Shown one piece after another: positions 44,185-53,775 of a stretch of 64,000 nt of DNA. The translations under genes were made by a program, and so were the position numbers. Source of the stretch: CAZRSW01 sp964602845 (lineage in GTDB: Bacteria > Chloroflexota > Dehalococcoidia > Lucifugimonadales > UBA826); the NCBI GenBank assembly GCA_964602845.1, contig CAZRSW010000002.1, positions 89,554 through 153,553 of the forward strand, given 5' to 3'. Below the pieces are notes generated by a model. That model was not told the origin of the DNA, searched no databases, and saw only the letters and a list, made by a program, of their open reading frames with translations. Each line of letters opens with the position of its first letter. Within the stretch, counting starts at the first letter, position 1.

Positions 44185-44257
44185 CGGTATCACCTCTAAT
44201 GTGGTTTCAAACATCCTAAGGATCTGGATAGCTGGGCAGACATCCCCATTGAGCAGG

Positions 44258-44968
44258 TTATTTGTTTATTTTAGATATTTCCGAGTGGTATTTTCTTATT
44301 AGTTCTTCGGTCGGCGGGTAATATTTACCAGGTGCCACCTTTTCCTCTATTACGCGGTCTTTAATCCATTCCTCCACTTTTTCGTGCTCTTCCACGTAGT
44401 TAATTACATCTGTGATTATGCATTCGGGCACTATCACAACACCATCGTCATCTGCGACTACGAGGTCTCCTGGCCTTACAGCAACTCCACCACATTGAAT
44501 TGTACAGTTGGCCTCAAAGGGATCTAGTTCTGGATGACCACCTGTGACTGTGCGTCCACCGGCGAACAGTGCCAATCCATATTCGGATACGGCGTTAAGA
44601 TCCCGGATCGCGGCGTCGGTCACTAATCCTGCTGCTCCTTGCATCTTGAGGTGCAGCAGTTTGATGTCTCCACCAATACCGGAATGCTTCTTGCCAAGAC
44701 CATCTATGACTAGGACGTCGCCTTGGGCACATGAACCCATAGCTAGGTATTCTGGCGAAAGTTCCCCTTTATGTGTTTCTCTCATTATGTCTGCCCTGGG
44801 TGGGATGAATCTGAGAGTTTTTGCAGGTCCTACCAGCTTCTTGCCAGGTGTAAAAGAGCGGACGTCCCGCATAGAACATGGTTCATAGCCAAACTCCCTT
44901 ACGGCTGTATAGACAGTTGCGGTTTCTGTAGCAAGGTAGCGTTCTACTGTATTAGATGGGTTGGGCAT
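44258..44968 (-). CDS. RraA-family protein (HMG aldolase/oxaloacetate decarboxylase-like)
   Basis: A 236-aa RraA-fold protein. The divalent-metal and pyruvate-binding region is GGDIKLLHLKMQGAAGLVTDAAIRDL (in overlapping pieces), and VRPGDLVVADDDGVVIVP is the family signature. Such proteins act as 4-hydroxy-4-methyl-2-oxoglutarate aldolases or related catabolic lyases; the RNase E-inhibitor role is limited to some members. The catabolic neighbourhood favours the aldolase reading. Confidence 0.85.
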   Translation of the reverse strand: MPNPSNTVERYLATETATVYTAVREFGYEPCSMRDVRSFTPGKKLVGPAKTLRFIPPRADIMRETHKGELSPEYLAMGSCAQGDVLVIDGLGKKHSGIGGDIKLLHLKMQGAAGLVTDAAIRDLNAVSEYGLALFAGGRTVTGGHPELDPFEANCTIQCGGVAVRPGDLVVADDDGVVIVPECIITDVINYVEEHEKVEEWIKDRVIEEKVAPGKYYPPTEELIRKYHSEISKINK

Positions 44969-45145
44969 TACTATCCCCCTACTTAATTGTGCATTAGATT
45001 CGTATGAAAAGACATTTCAGATAAATTGAACGGCAATTGAATTCTACACGGTTTAATCGCCGCATACACTTCCCTATTTGGTTAGAGAAGAGTATTTTGA
45101 CTAGGTGATCATTGATATAAAAAGGGGACTAGGGAGCCGTTTAAT

Positions 45146-46402
45146 TTGTTGAGAAAAGATGAACGGTATTATTATGGCTGGGTTATTGTGCTAGTCATGT
45201 CGGTATCCAATGCAGTCACCATGGGAATGGGGTCACTGAATTTTGGCTTATACATTAAACCAATGGGTGATGATCTTGTAATCGGTAGAGCGGCCTTTGG
45301 TTGGGCATCTACTGCGCGTAGTGCCGCCGCGGCTGCAACAGGTCCGGTTATTGGGAGAATGTTAGATGTTTATGGCGCCAGGTACATCTTAGCGATAGCT
45401 ACCCTTTTGACAGCTGTATGTATGGTTTATTTAGCAGGAATTACTGACTCATGGCAGTTGATTCTTGCTTTCGCGATAATGGGTTTCGCAGGTATGAGTG
45501 GGCCAGGGGCTCTTATAACATCAGTTCCAGCTACAAAATGGTTCATTAGAGATCGAGGTAAAGCGCTCGCGTTAACCTCTGTTGGTGTATCAGCAGGCGC
45601 AATGATATTTATCCCATTAACACAGTTTTTCATACATCATTACACTTGGAGTGGAGCATGGATCATATTGGGAATTCTCGGAGCAATAATCATTGTGCCT
45701 CTCTCGATATTTTTTGTTAGAAGAGAACCGGAAGATATTGGATTGCTACCCGATGGAAATCAAGAGGCCGCGGTATTATCGCTCGAAGAAGTTGGATCGG
45801 GAGAGCTTTCATGGACCTTGAAACAGGCGATGAGTACCGTTTCGATGTGGACTTTGACGGCAGCGTTCTCTATCCTTTCTACCGCGATTTATACCTTGGC
45901 TCTTCACAGGATACCGGCATTTATGGATAGGGGACTTGATCCAGGTTTGGTATCGATTGCTACTGCGTTCGATGCTGTATGCGCTGGTGCAGCTAGTTTT
46001 GCTGCAGGGATGCTTGTAAGAAGAATATCCGCCAAAGTGATTGGTACGGTGGGTTTTCTATTACTGGCTTTGGCAAGTTTGATGACCATATATGCGTATA
46101 GTTTTTGGCTTATGTTCTGGTCTATGGCGATTTTTGGCTTAGGGATAGGCACCAATATGTTCACGCAAAACTTTATTTGGGCTGAGTATTTCGGTAGAGG
46201 GCATTTAGGAACTATCCGCGGAGTAGTCATGCCTTTGAATCTTTTTCTCGGTGGGTTAGGTGCGCCTGCGGCTGGCTATGTTCTTGATAAAACGGGCTCA
46301 TATGATCCGGCTTGGTGGGTTGGTGTTGCTCTTATGTTGGTTGGGGCTATCGTGTTTTCCCTGTCACGTAATCCGGGAGATCCTCCCATCATTGATAAGT
46401 GA
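45146..46402 (+). CDS. MFS transporter, monocarboxylate-type
   Basis: A 418-aa, 12-helix carrier that starts (TTG) with RKDERYYYGWVIVLVMSVSNAV, the YYGW pattern shared with the MFS gene at 41.9 kb. FVRREPEDIGLLPDG in the central loop matches FLLRNEPSDIGLTPDG of that gene, so the two are paralogues. Likely substrate class is organic acids; direction and substrate are unknown. AGGGAG lies about 10 nt upstream. Confidence 0.85.
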   Translation: MLRKDERYYYGWVIVLVMSVSNAVTMGMGSLNFGLYIKPMGDDLVIGRAAFGWASTARSAAAAATGPVIGRMLDVYGARYILAIATLLTAVCMVYLAGITDSWQLILAFAIMGFAGMSGPGALITSVPATKWFIRDRGKALALTSVGVSAGAMIFIPLTQFFIHHYTWSGAWIILGILGAIIIVPLSIFFVRREPEDIGLLPDGNQEAAVLSLEEVGSGELSWTLKQAMSTVSMWTLTAAFSILSTAIYTLALHRIPAFMDRGLDPGLVSIATAFDAVCAGAASFAAGMLVRRISAKVIGTVGFLLLALASLMTIYAYSFWLMFWSMAIFGLGIGTNMFTQNFIWAEYFGRGHLGTIRGVVMPLNLFLGGLGAPAAGYVLDKTGSYDPAWWVGVALMLVGAIVFSLSRNPGDPPIIDK

Positions 46403-46519
46403 GTCGGTAGTGTGCCTTCACATTTCGTAATACCATTGAGATTCCTTTTGATTTGATTTTTTGGGAAATTAAGATGATGTGTTCATAGGTTTATATAGCA
46501 ATGAGGGGTAATCCATAAC

Positions 46520-47194
46520 ATGAAAATCCTTGTCACGAATCCGACGTCAGAGTTGAGTGAAAATATTGTGAGTAGCCTCGACTTGACCCATGAGGTAAAA
46601 GTATCAGTTGGACCATTTAATGAAGGAGTTGATACCGAGGCTTTGGTTAGTGATGTGGAGGCAGTCATCCACACCCTACCAGGCACCGATGACTCCTTAG
46701 GCGAGAGCGAATGTCTAGATCAAGCGATGAGAAGTACTTATAATCTAATTTCTGCTAGTGTGACTCAGGGTGTTAGTAAATTTATATTTATAGGATCTCT
46801 GGACACGATGAAACAATATGATCCAGATTACATAGTGACTGAGAAGTGGCGCCCGGTGCCGCATACAGAAATTAATACCTTGTGTGTTCATTTAGCTGAG
46901 TTTGTCTGCAAGGAATTTGCTAGGGAGAGGCTGATCAATGTCATTTGCCTGAGACTTGGTGACATCTTTTGGGAAGAGGCCATAAACTCATCAACTGTGC
47001 TCAGTGGTTCTGATGCACTGCAGTCTATCGAGAAGGCGCTGACTGTTGATATTGGGTTTGGTGCTTGGACCAGTGAAAGTTCAGTGGCAAACAAATGGAA
47101 CGTGTTTCACATTCAATCAAACGTAACCAACTCACGATTTCCCACCGACAAAGCCGAAGCTATTCTGGGTTATTGTCCATCGGAGGTGAAATAG
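46520..47194 (+). CDS. Degenerate SDR/epimerase-like protein
   Basis: A 224-aa protein related to extended SDRs (nucleotide-sugar epimerase type) but with a decayed cofactor loop: TNPTSELSENI stands where TGxxGxxG is expected. No YxxxK catalytic pair is seen at the usual place. The tail ...AEAILGYCPSE keeps the substrate-domain end of the family. It is directly followed by an intact SDR gene (2 nt). A catalytically dead or partner role is inferred. Confidence 0.65.
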   Translation: MKILVTNPTSELSENIVSSLDLTHEVKVSVGPFNEGVDTEALVSDVEAVIHTLPGTDDSLGESECLDQAMRSTYNLISASVTQGVSKFIFIGSLDTMKQYDPDYIVTEKWRPVPHTEINTLCVHLAEFVCKEFARERLINVICLRLGDIFWEEAINSSTVLSGSDALQSIEKALTVDIGFGAWTSESSVANKWNVFHIQSNVTNSRFPTDKAEAILGYCPSEVK

Positions 47195-47196
47195 AA

Positions 47197-47940
47197 ATGA
47201 AAATCCTCATACTGGGAGCCAATGGCATGCTAGGGCCTTACGTGGTGAAGGCATTGGAAGATAAACATACCCTAAGGTTGACAGATATTGACGAAACATC
47301 ACAAATGGCACATGAATATCGGCAAGTAGATGTCGGTGATCTGAATGCTGTTAACGAGGTGGCATATGATATGGATGTCATCGTTAATCTGTCGGTTCTT
47401 AGACACGATAGAAAGTTGGCCTTCGATGTAAATGCCCGGGGTTGTTATAACGTGATGAATGCTGCGGTACTAAATGGAATCGAAAGAGTAATAAACACGG
47501 GCCCTCACTTCACCATAGCGGGACCAACGTTTGAAGAGTTTGATTTTGACATCAATCCTGAAATACCATCTCAGTCAGGTACCGGTTTATACGCCCATAC
47601 CAAATCTCTAGGCCAAGAGATTTGCCGTGTGTTCTCAGAAAACCATGATATTTATGTGCTGACCTTGCTGTTCTACAATTTCAGAGAACCTGATGTGCCC
47701 AGAGCTTTGCCTGATATATCTCACTTTGTGCCATTTTCGGTGACGTGGACAGATGCTGGAAATGCGTTTGCTTCTGCGGTAGACGTTGATAAAGAAAAAT
47801 TGCCATCACGATGCGAAATTTTCAACGTGTTTGCAGATCTTCCTCATGGCCAGTTTACTAATCATAAGACGCGACAAGTTTTGGGCTGGCGGCCAACCAA
47901 TAATCTGGATAAATATTGGCGACGTTCTCGACTAGATTAG
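47197..47940 (+). CDS. NAD-dependent epimerase/dehydratase (extended SDR)
   Basis: A 247-aa extended SDR with an intact cofactor motif ILGANGMLGPYVV, a DVNARGCYNVMNAA block, and the catalytic pair in YAHTKSLGQEI. The ATG at 47197 has GGAGG 10 nt upstream and follows the stop of the degenerate homologue by 2 nt, so the two are coupled. It may act on a nucleotide sugar. Reading upstream to 47095 would overlap the previous gene and is not supported. Confidence 0.82.
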   Translation: MKILILGANGMLGPYVVKALEDKHTLRLTDIDETSQMAHEYRQVDVGDLNAVNEVAYDMDVIVNLSVLRHDRKLAFDVNARGCYNVMNAAVLNGIERVINTGPHFTIAGPTFEEFDFDINPEIPSQSGTGLYAHTKSLGQEICRVFSENHDIYVLTLLFYNFREPDVPRALPDISHFVPFSVTWTDAGNAFASAVDVDKEKLPSRCEIFNVFADLPHGQFTNHKTRQVLGWRPTNNLDKYWRRSRLD

Positions 47941-47974
47941 GGCGTAGAATCTATATCAGTAAAGGAGGTGACTA

Positions 47975-49780
47975 GTGGTATTACCTAGTTGGATGGAAGG
48001 CAATCATGAGTTGGGGGATCTTGGCTTACCGCGCACGGGTCGCCCGGTTATCTATGCCAATAATGGAATTATTTCCAGTGGTCACTATCTGACATCGATG
48101 GCGGGTATGCGTATGCTTCTTTCCGGAGGAAACGCATTTGATGCTTTAGTAGCTGCTACCTTTGCTGCGGCTGTAGTTGAGCCGGTAGCCTCTTATTCCT
48201 TGGGTGCGGAGGCCACGTTTATGCTTTACGATTCGCCTAGCGGGGATTTCTTATCATTGAGTGGTCAAGGAACAGCAGCCGGAAAGGCAACCCCGGAACA
48301 TTTTTTGTCGAAGGGGTACGAAGCAATACCCACGGGCCCCGGGACCGATGCTCCTATGTCCTTTACTGTTCCAGGTGTCACAGCCGCTTGTTTATCTCTT
48401 TTGGGAAAATATGGTACGAAGGGTGTTAGAGAGGTACTTACTCCCGCTGTTGAGTATGCGGAGGAAGGAATCCCTAATTATGAATACATGATAGCTAGAT
48501 TGGGTGCGGGAGCTGCTATAAGCCAGTTCAAACTATTCCCCCCTGGAGGGGAATACATTTTTTTTGAGAATGGCGAATTGCCTGCCCCTGGCTCGCAACT
48601 TGTCCAGAAAAATTTGGCGAAGACCCTAAAGTATATGTATCAAGCAGCTGATAATGCCGGAGGAGATCGAAGTATCGAGATTGATGCAGCGCGTAAATGC
48701 TTTTACCAGGGTAAAATAGCGACTCTTATCGCTAATGCCTCTAGTAGAGTAGGGGGCATTCTAGAGAAGTCGGATCTGGAAAACTATAAAGAGAAATACT
48801 CTCCTCCTATAGGTACAACATTCAGGGGGTATGAGATATATGGGCACTCAACGTGGACTCAAGGACCGGTTTTACAGCAAGCCTTGAATATACTAGAGAA
48901 TTTTGAGCTCAAGATGATGGGCCACAATTCGGCGACTTATATTCACACCGTTACGGAAGCCTTAAAACTTGCATTTGCAGATAGAGAAGCTTTTTATGGT
49001 GATCCAGACTTTTCATTGATTCCTATAGATGGACTTTTGTCAAAGGATTATGGAGTTGAGCGGGCCCATAGTATTGATCCTCGGACTGCTTGTAAAGGGT
49101 TACCGTCTTATGGAAATCCCTGGAATTATTCTCGAGAGCATGGCGAGGTATCTCCTCAACCCATTATTGATGCTACGGGCGTATCTGATTTACAGCATGA
49201 GGCCGGAACCACACATATAACAGTGATTGATAGGGATGGAAACATGGTTTGTTCTACGCCGAGCGGAGGAGCATTCGAAAAATCTGTGTTTTTCTCAGAT
49301 CTTGGGTTTGCTTTAAGTACACGGAGTGAAATGTTGAATTTTACAAAGGGCCACCCAAATATATTGGAACCTGGAAAGAGACCGCGGACGACGATAATAA
49401 ATTACATGATAAGTAAGGATGGTAATCCTGTTTATACAGTTGGTTGCCCTGGGGGTGACGCCCAACCACAGGCGAATCTTCAGTTGATGTTGAATATACT
49501 CTTATGGAACATGAATCCTCAGGAAGCTGTTGAGGCCCCAAGGTTTGCTACATTGAGTATGCCCAATTCCTTTTTCCCACATAGATATTTACCTTCACGG
49601 TTATCAGTGGAAAAGGGCATCCATAGTGATGTTAAAAGAGAGTTGAGTGAATTGGGCCATGAAATAGTGGAAGCTGCCACTTGTGGTATGGGGGCTACCA
49701 TCGCTAAACGTGATTCTGCAACCGGAGTTTTAGCAGCAAGTGCGGATCCCAGAAGGGCATGTTACGCGATGGGATATTAA
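47975..49780 (+). CDS. Gamma-glutamyltranspeptidase family protein
   Basis: N-terminal nucleophile hydrolase of 601 aa that self-cleaves before the catalytic Thr412 in AGTTHITVIDRDGNMV. Other family blocks are the N-terminal GGNAFDA segment (about 51-57) and a C-terminal GCPGGDAQPQ loop. No signal peptide is visible, unlike periplasmic GGTs, so a cytoplasmic acylase-like role is possible. An excellent ribosome-binding site, AAAGGAGGTGA, precedes the GTG start. Confidence 0.9.
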   Translation: MVLPSWMEGNHELGDLGLPRTGRPVIYANNGIISSGHYLTSMAGMRMLLSGGNAFDALVAATFAAAVVEPVASYSLGAEATFMLYDSPSGDFLSLSGQGTAAGKATPEHFLSKGYEAIPTGPGTDAPMSFTVPGVTAACLSLLGKYGTKGVREVLTPAVEYAEEGIPNYEYMIARLGAGAAISQFKLFPPGGEYIFFENGELPAPGSQLVQKNLAKTLKYMYQAADNAGGDRSIEIDAARKCFYQGKIATLIANASSRVGGILEKSDLENYKEKYSPPIGTTFRGYEIYGHSTWTQGPVLQQALNILENFELKMMGHNSATYIHTVTEALKLAFADREAFYGDPDFSLIPIDGLLSKDYGVERAHSIDPRTACKGLPSYGNPWNYSREHGEVSPQPIIDATGVSDLQHEAGTTHITVIDRDGNMVCSTPSGGAFEKSVFFSDLGFALSTRSEMLNFTKGHPNILEPGKRPRTTIINYMISKDGNPVYTVGCPGGDAQPQANLQLMLNILLWNMNPQEAVEAPRFATLSMPNSFFPHRYLPSRLSVEKGIHSDVKRELSELGHEIVEAATCGMGATIAKRDSATGVLAASADPRRACYAMGY

Positions 49781-49954
49781 TGCAAGCTATTAGGCGTTAA
49801 TTTATATGAATCGAATTCGCTGAGGCATATCTATAACACTGCGCATTTCGGATAAACATTGGTTCCATATAGGGAATATATATGGTGGCTTTTCGTTTTG
49901 GTCAATATGAGTTCTGTAAACCCATAGCCCTGCTTATGAACAACCGATTAAACT

Positions 49955-50992
49955 GTGGATATGAAACCAATTCGAATGATCTTCTGGTCGCTTTTACTAG
50001 TGTTTGCCTGCTTGGCATGTGGGGTGAATGGGGACACGCTTTATTTTACCTCTGATAGAGATGGAAATAAGGAAATATATTCTACCATTCTCGGTACAGG
50101 AGAGGAGCATAATCTGACGAATACCGCGGAGGAGGAATACGGGGTTATTTTATCTCCGGACAGGCAAAAGATACTTTTTCTTGTAGGTCCTGAGGGCAGC
50201 TCGTCAATAGATGTCATTGATCTGAAAAAGAGCCAGAAAGATGGGTGGAGGCATACAATTACAAAGGGCTCAGGTAAATTTCTTTTCCCAAGGTGGAGTC
50301 CTGATGCTGGCAGAGTAGTGTTCTTGGGAATAACAGAGAAGCATGGCTCAAGGGTTTATATTACGGATGTGTCGGAGTCGGACCCAGTAAGACTGTCCGA
50401 TATAGAATCGACTCAGGTCGGGGATTGGGCTCCAGATGGGGGTACTGTCGCGTTTTCGTCAGGAAGTGCGAGCAAATTGGGTATTCATGTGCGTAATCCA
50501 GACGGGGTCAACCAACGTCAAATCACTTGTGGCAAGGACTATGACGCTGTGTGGAGTCCAGACTCTCAAAAACTACTATTCATATCGGAACGCGATGGTA
50601 ACAAGGAGATTTACACCGTAGGCAAAGATGATGTTGGCGGTCTGTGTGACCAGAAGGAAGAAAGGTCGAAGACGATACCTCTGAGGCTCACAGAAAGTGA
50701 TGAAGATGAGTATGATATATCTTGGTCTCCCGATGGGAAGAGAATATTATACGTTTCGGAACGTGATGGTAATGCAGAGATCTATATCATGGAAGAGAGC
50801 GGCAATAAGAAGACTCGCCTGACTTTTAATGATGTCCGAGACCATCAACCCACCTGGTCTCCAGACGGTAAAAGGATTGCGTTCGTTTCTGAGCAGGATG
50901 GAGATTCGGACATATTTACAATGAATGATTCTGGGGGCGATCAGACACGCATCACCAATAACGACCAGGAAGATGTAGAGCCGAGATGGTGA
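49955..50992 (+). CDS. TolB-like beta-propeller lipoprotein (PD40 repeats)
   Basis: A 345-aa exported protein with a hydrophobic signal followed by CLACG (possible atypical lipobox) and a beta-propeller of WD40-like PD40 repeats. Four repeats of the form SxRDGNKEIY and several PDGKRIAF-type strands are visible, the last at about 290-330. Such propellers bind proteins or ligands at the cell surface. The GTG at 49955 precedes an ATG two codons later; either could start. It stands alone. Confidence 0.8.
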   Translation: MDMKPIRMIFWSLLLVFACLACGVNGDTLYFTSDRDGNKEIYSTILGTGEEHNLTNTAEEEYGVILSPDRQKILFLVGPEGSSSIDVIDLKKSQKDGWRHTITKGSGKFLFPRWSPDAGRVVFLGITEKHGSRVYITDVSESDPVRLSDIESTQVGDWAPDGGTVAFSSGSASKLGIHVRNPDGVNQRQITCGKDYDAVWSPDSQKLLFISERDGNKEIYTVGKDDVGGLCDQKEERSKTIPLRLTESDEDEYDISWSPDGKRILYVSERDGNAEIYIMEESGNKKTRLTFNDVRDHQPTWSPDGKRIAFVSEQDGDSDIFTMNDSGGDQTRITNNDQEDVEPRW

Positions 50993-51217
50993 AGAGAATT
51001 CCCAAACTGTCCATGTATTAAATTTGTGGAGAGTGGGACTTCTCACGTGAAGTATTTGTCCTTTCTGGGGTGAGTATCACCACTTAGACAACTTAGTTGA
51101 GGCTGGAGAATTGCTTAGGTAGACTACCTGCTACTGATATAATTTCAAGGCAGTGTAGTTGTGCAGGGTCAATTAAGGTAAACGGAACAGATTGGAGTGG
51201 GAAGACCAGATATATAG

Positions 51218-52336
51218 ATGACGCAATATAGCCGGATTGTGGTCAAGGCTGGGACTAGTCTCCTTACAGGTGGCACGGACGAGCTTGACCGCGACATGAT
51301 CGGCGATATTGTAAAGCAAATCAGCCTATTACATTCTGAGGGGTTAGAGATGTTGTTGGTGACCTCTGGTGCGGTCGCAGCTGGAAAGGGTGTTTATTTG
51401 AGACATTTGCCAAACGGCAATGTTTTGCCTAGCAAACAGATATTGGCAGCTATTGGACAGAGTAGGTTAATGCAGGTTTATGAAGAGGAGTTCAATGGTT
51501 ATGGCATACCAACTGCCCAAGCACTCCTGTCTCACAGGGATGTTTATGATCGTATTGGATATCTCAATTTAAGGAGCACACTGTCAGGCTTGCTAGAGCA
51601 TCGAATTGTTCCAGTAATAAATGAGAATGATGTTGTGGCGATCGACGAGCTAAGTGACAGGATTTTCGGTGATAATGACAATCTTTCGGCTCTTGTTACC
51701 AATATAGTTGATGGGGATCTTCTGATAATTTTAGGACAAGTTGAAGGTATGTTTACTAGAGATCCTAATATTTACGAAGATGCCAAAATAATCCCTGTTG
51801 TTGAGCGACTAGAGCAAATCTCCGAGGTTTCGTTGGGACCGTCTTCTGATTCGATGGGGAGGGGCGGTATGTTCACTAAATTAGATGCTGCTAAACTCGC
51901 GACTTCGTCAGGAGCGGATGTAGTAATTGCGAGCGGGTATCAGGAAAGTGTAATTTCAAGATTGGTTAGGGGAGAAAAAATCGGTACATTTTTCCATTCC
52001 TCGGTGACCAAGCTTGAAAGTCGTAAGCGTTGGATGTTGAGTAGCATGACTAACAAGGCGTCGATCATTGTCGATGATGGTGCTTCGGCTGCGATCCTCA
52101 ACAATCATAGTAGCCTTCTCCCCGCTGGAATTGTCAGGTGTAGGGGTGATTTTGATAGAGGAGAAATAATATCCATCTGTAATATTAAGGAAGAACGCCT
52201 TGCCATAGGTATTGTGAATTACAAATCTGGAGACGTGGAAAATATCAAAGGTTTGAAGTCAGATAGCATAGAATCAGTTTTGGCATTTCAGTTGGGCGAT
52301 GAAGTAGTTCATAGGGACAACATGGTCCTCGGCTGA
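51218..52336 (+). CDS. proB: Glutamate 5-kinase
   Basis: Phosphorylates glutamate, the first step of proline synthesis. The 372-aa protein has the amino-acid kinase domain with VVKAGTSLLTGG at the N-terminus, VTSGAVAAGKG, NENDVVAIDEL and GRGGMFTKLDAAKLA motifs, plus a C-terminal PUA domain (about 285-370, LLPAGIVRCRGDFDRGE). It is 62 nt upstream of proA in the same direction. Confidence 0.96.
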   Translation: MTQYSRIVVKAGTSLLTGGTDELDRDMIGDIVKQISLLHSEGLEMLLVTSGAVAAGKGVYLRHLPNGNVLPSKQILAAIGQSRLMQVYEEEFNGYGIPTAQALLSHRDVYDRIGYLNLRSTLSGLLEHRIVPVINENDVVAIDELSDRIFGDNDNLSALVTNIVDGDLLIILGQVEGMFTRDPNIYEDAKIIPVVERLEQISEVSLGPSSDSMGRGGMFTKLDAAKLATSSGADVVIASGYQESVISRLVRGEKIGTFFHSSVTKLESRKRWMLSSMTNKASIIVDDGASAAILNNHSSLLPAGIVRCRGDFDRGEIISICNIKEERLAIGIVNYKSGDVENIKGLKSDSIESVLAFQLGDEVVHRDNMVLG

Positions 52337-52398
52337 GAGTATGGAGGGGTCAATTTGATACTACGAGGAGAGGTTGATAATGATCAGGGAGAAACTAA

Positions 52399-53661
52399 TT
52401 GAATGAACTAGATTCGATGGGAAAATTAGCTCAAAAGACGGCACGTGTAATGTCTGGATTATCTGGTGGAAAGCGCAATGAAGCCTTGAGAAATTTATCA
52501 GAAGCTTTGTTGGACCGAAGTGATGAGATTCTTCGTGAAAATGTTAGTGATATATCGGCAGCGGAGAAAAAAGGCCTGTCTGATGCATTTCTCGATAGGT
52601 TGCTGCTTACTACCGAGAGAATTGAATCCATGGCATCTGATGTTCGCAGCGTGGCGGCGTTACCTGACCCTGTCGGAGAATCCACTGATATGAAAGTTAT
52701 GCCTAATGGCATTCAGGTTGGCAGGAGGCGCGTCCCGCTCGGGGTTATAGGAGTGATCTATGAAAGTAGGCCCAACATTACAGTGGACATATCGTGTCTA
52801 TGCATAAAATCAGGCAATTCGGTAATTCTCCGAGGCGGGAGTGATGCCTCCTCTTCAAACAACGTACTATCCAATATCATACGGGAAACTATATCGGAAT
52901 GTGGGATACCAGAGGATTGCATACAATTGGTACAGGATAACGATAGGGAATTAGTATCAAAAATGCTGAAGATGGATCAATATATCGATCTTATGATTCC
53001 TCGAGGTGGGAAAGATTTGGTTGATATGGTAGGCAGGGAGGCTACGATGCCTGCCATAACTGGTGGGGTTGGTGTGTGCCACACTTATATAGATGAATCC
53101 GCTTCTCTAGAAATGACCTTGGAGATTTTAATTAATGCAAAGGTCCAGAGGCCTACAGTTTGCAATGCCCTGGACACTGTTCTGCTGCACTCTTCGAAGG
53201 CGGATTCATTTCTTCCAAATATCGCGAAGGCATTTTCTGCAGAGAATGTTCAAATGAGATGTGACTCCCAGGCTTTTTCTATACTGGATTCAGGGGATTA
53301 TGGGGAAGTCATACCTGCTAAAAAGGAAGATTGGGAAACAGAGCATTTATCGTTGATAGTAGGGGTGAAGATTGTAGATTCTATCCAGGATGCCATTGCG
53401 CACATATGCCAATATGGTACGGGGCATACAGAGGTTATTGTGACAGAAAATTATTCTTCGGCCAATCAATTCTTGGATGAGGTCGACGCCAGCGCAGTTA
53501 TGGTAAATGCGTCTTCTAGGTTTAATGATGGAGGGCAATTTGGGTTAGGTGCGGAAGTGGCTATTAGTACCAACAAAATGCATGCTAGAGGACCGATGGG
53601 GCTAAGGGAGTTGACCTCGTACAAATGGATAGTGATGGGGCAAGGCCATATAAGGACCTGA
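52399..53661 (+). CDS. proA: Gamma-glutamyl phosphate reductase
   Basis: NADPH-dependent reductase of the second proline step, 420 aa. Family blocks are PLGVIGVIYESRPNITVDISCLCIKSGN (in overlapping pieces), the LMIPRGGKDLVDMV segment, GVGVCHTYIDE with neighbouring catalytic Cys (NAKVQRPTVCNALDT), and the C-terminal GRFNDGGQFGLGAEVAIST-like end. The start is TTG. It lies directly after proB in a two-gene operon. Confidence 0.96.
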   Translation: MNELDSMGKLAQKTARVMSGLSGGKRNEALRNLSEALLDRSDEILRENVSDISAAEKKGLSDAFLDRLLLTTERIESMASDVRSVAALPDPVGESTDMKVMPNGIQVGRRRVPLGVIGVIYESRPNITVDISCLCIKSGNSVILRGGSDASSSNNVLSNIIRETISECGIPEDCIQLVQDNDRELVSKMLKMDQYIDLMIPRGGKDLVDMVGREATMPAITGGVGVCHTYIDESASLEMTLEILINAKVQRPTVCNALDTVLLHSSKADSFLPNIAKAFSAENVQMRCDSQAFSILDSGDYGEVIPAKKEDWETEHLSLIVGVKIVDSIQDAIAHICQYGTGHTEVIVTENYSSANQFLDEVDASAVMVNASSRFNDGGQFGLGAEVAISTNKMHARGPMGLRELTSYKWIVMGQGHIRT

Positions 53662-53775
53662 ATGGTAGCAGTTTAGGTGATGGCAATAAGTTAGATATCA
53701 TATTTGCGTAATGTGGATGATGAAGGCTCAGAGCCTACCTCATTTGAAGGCGTATAGCGTAGGAGGTATGTCAAA

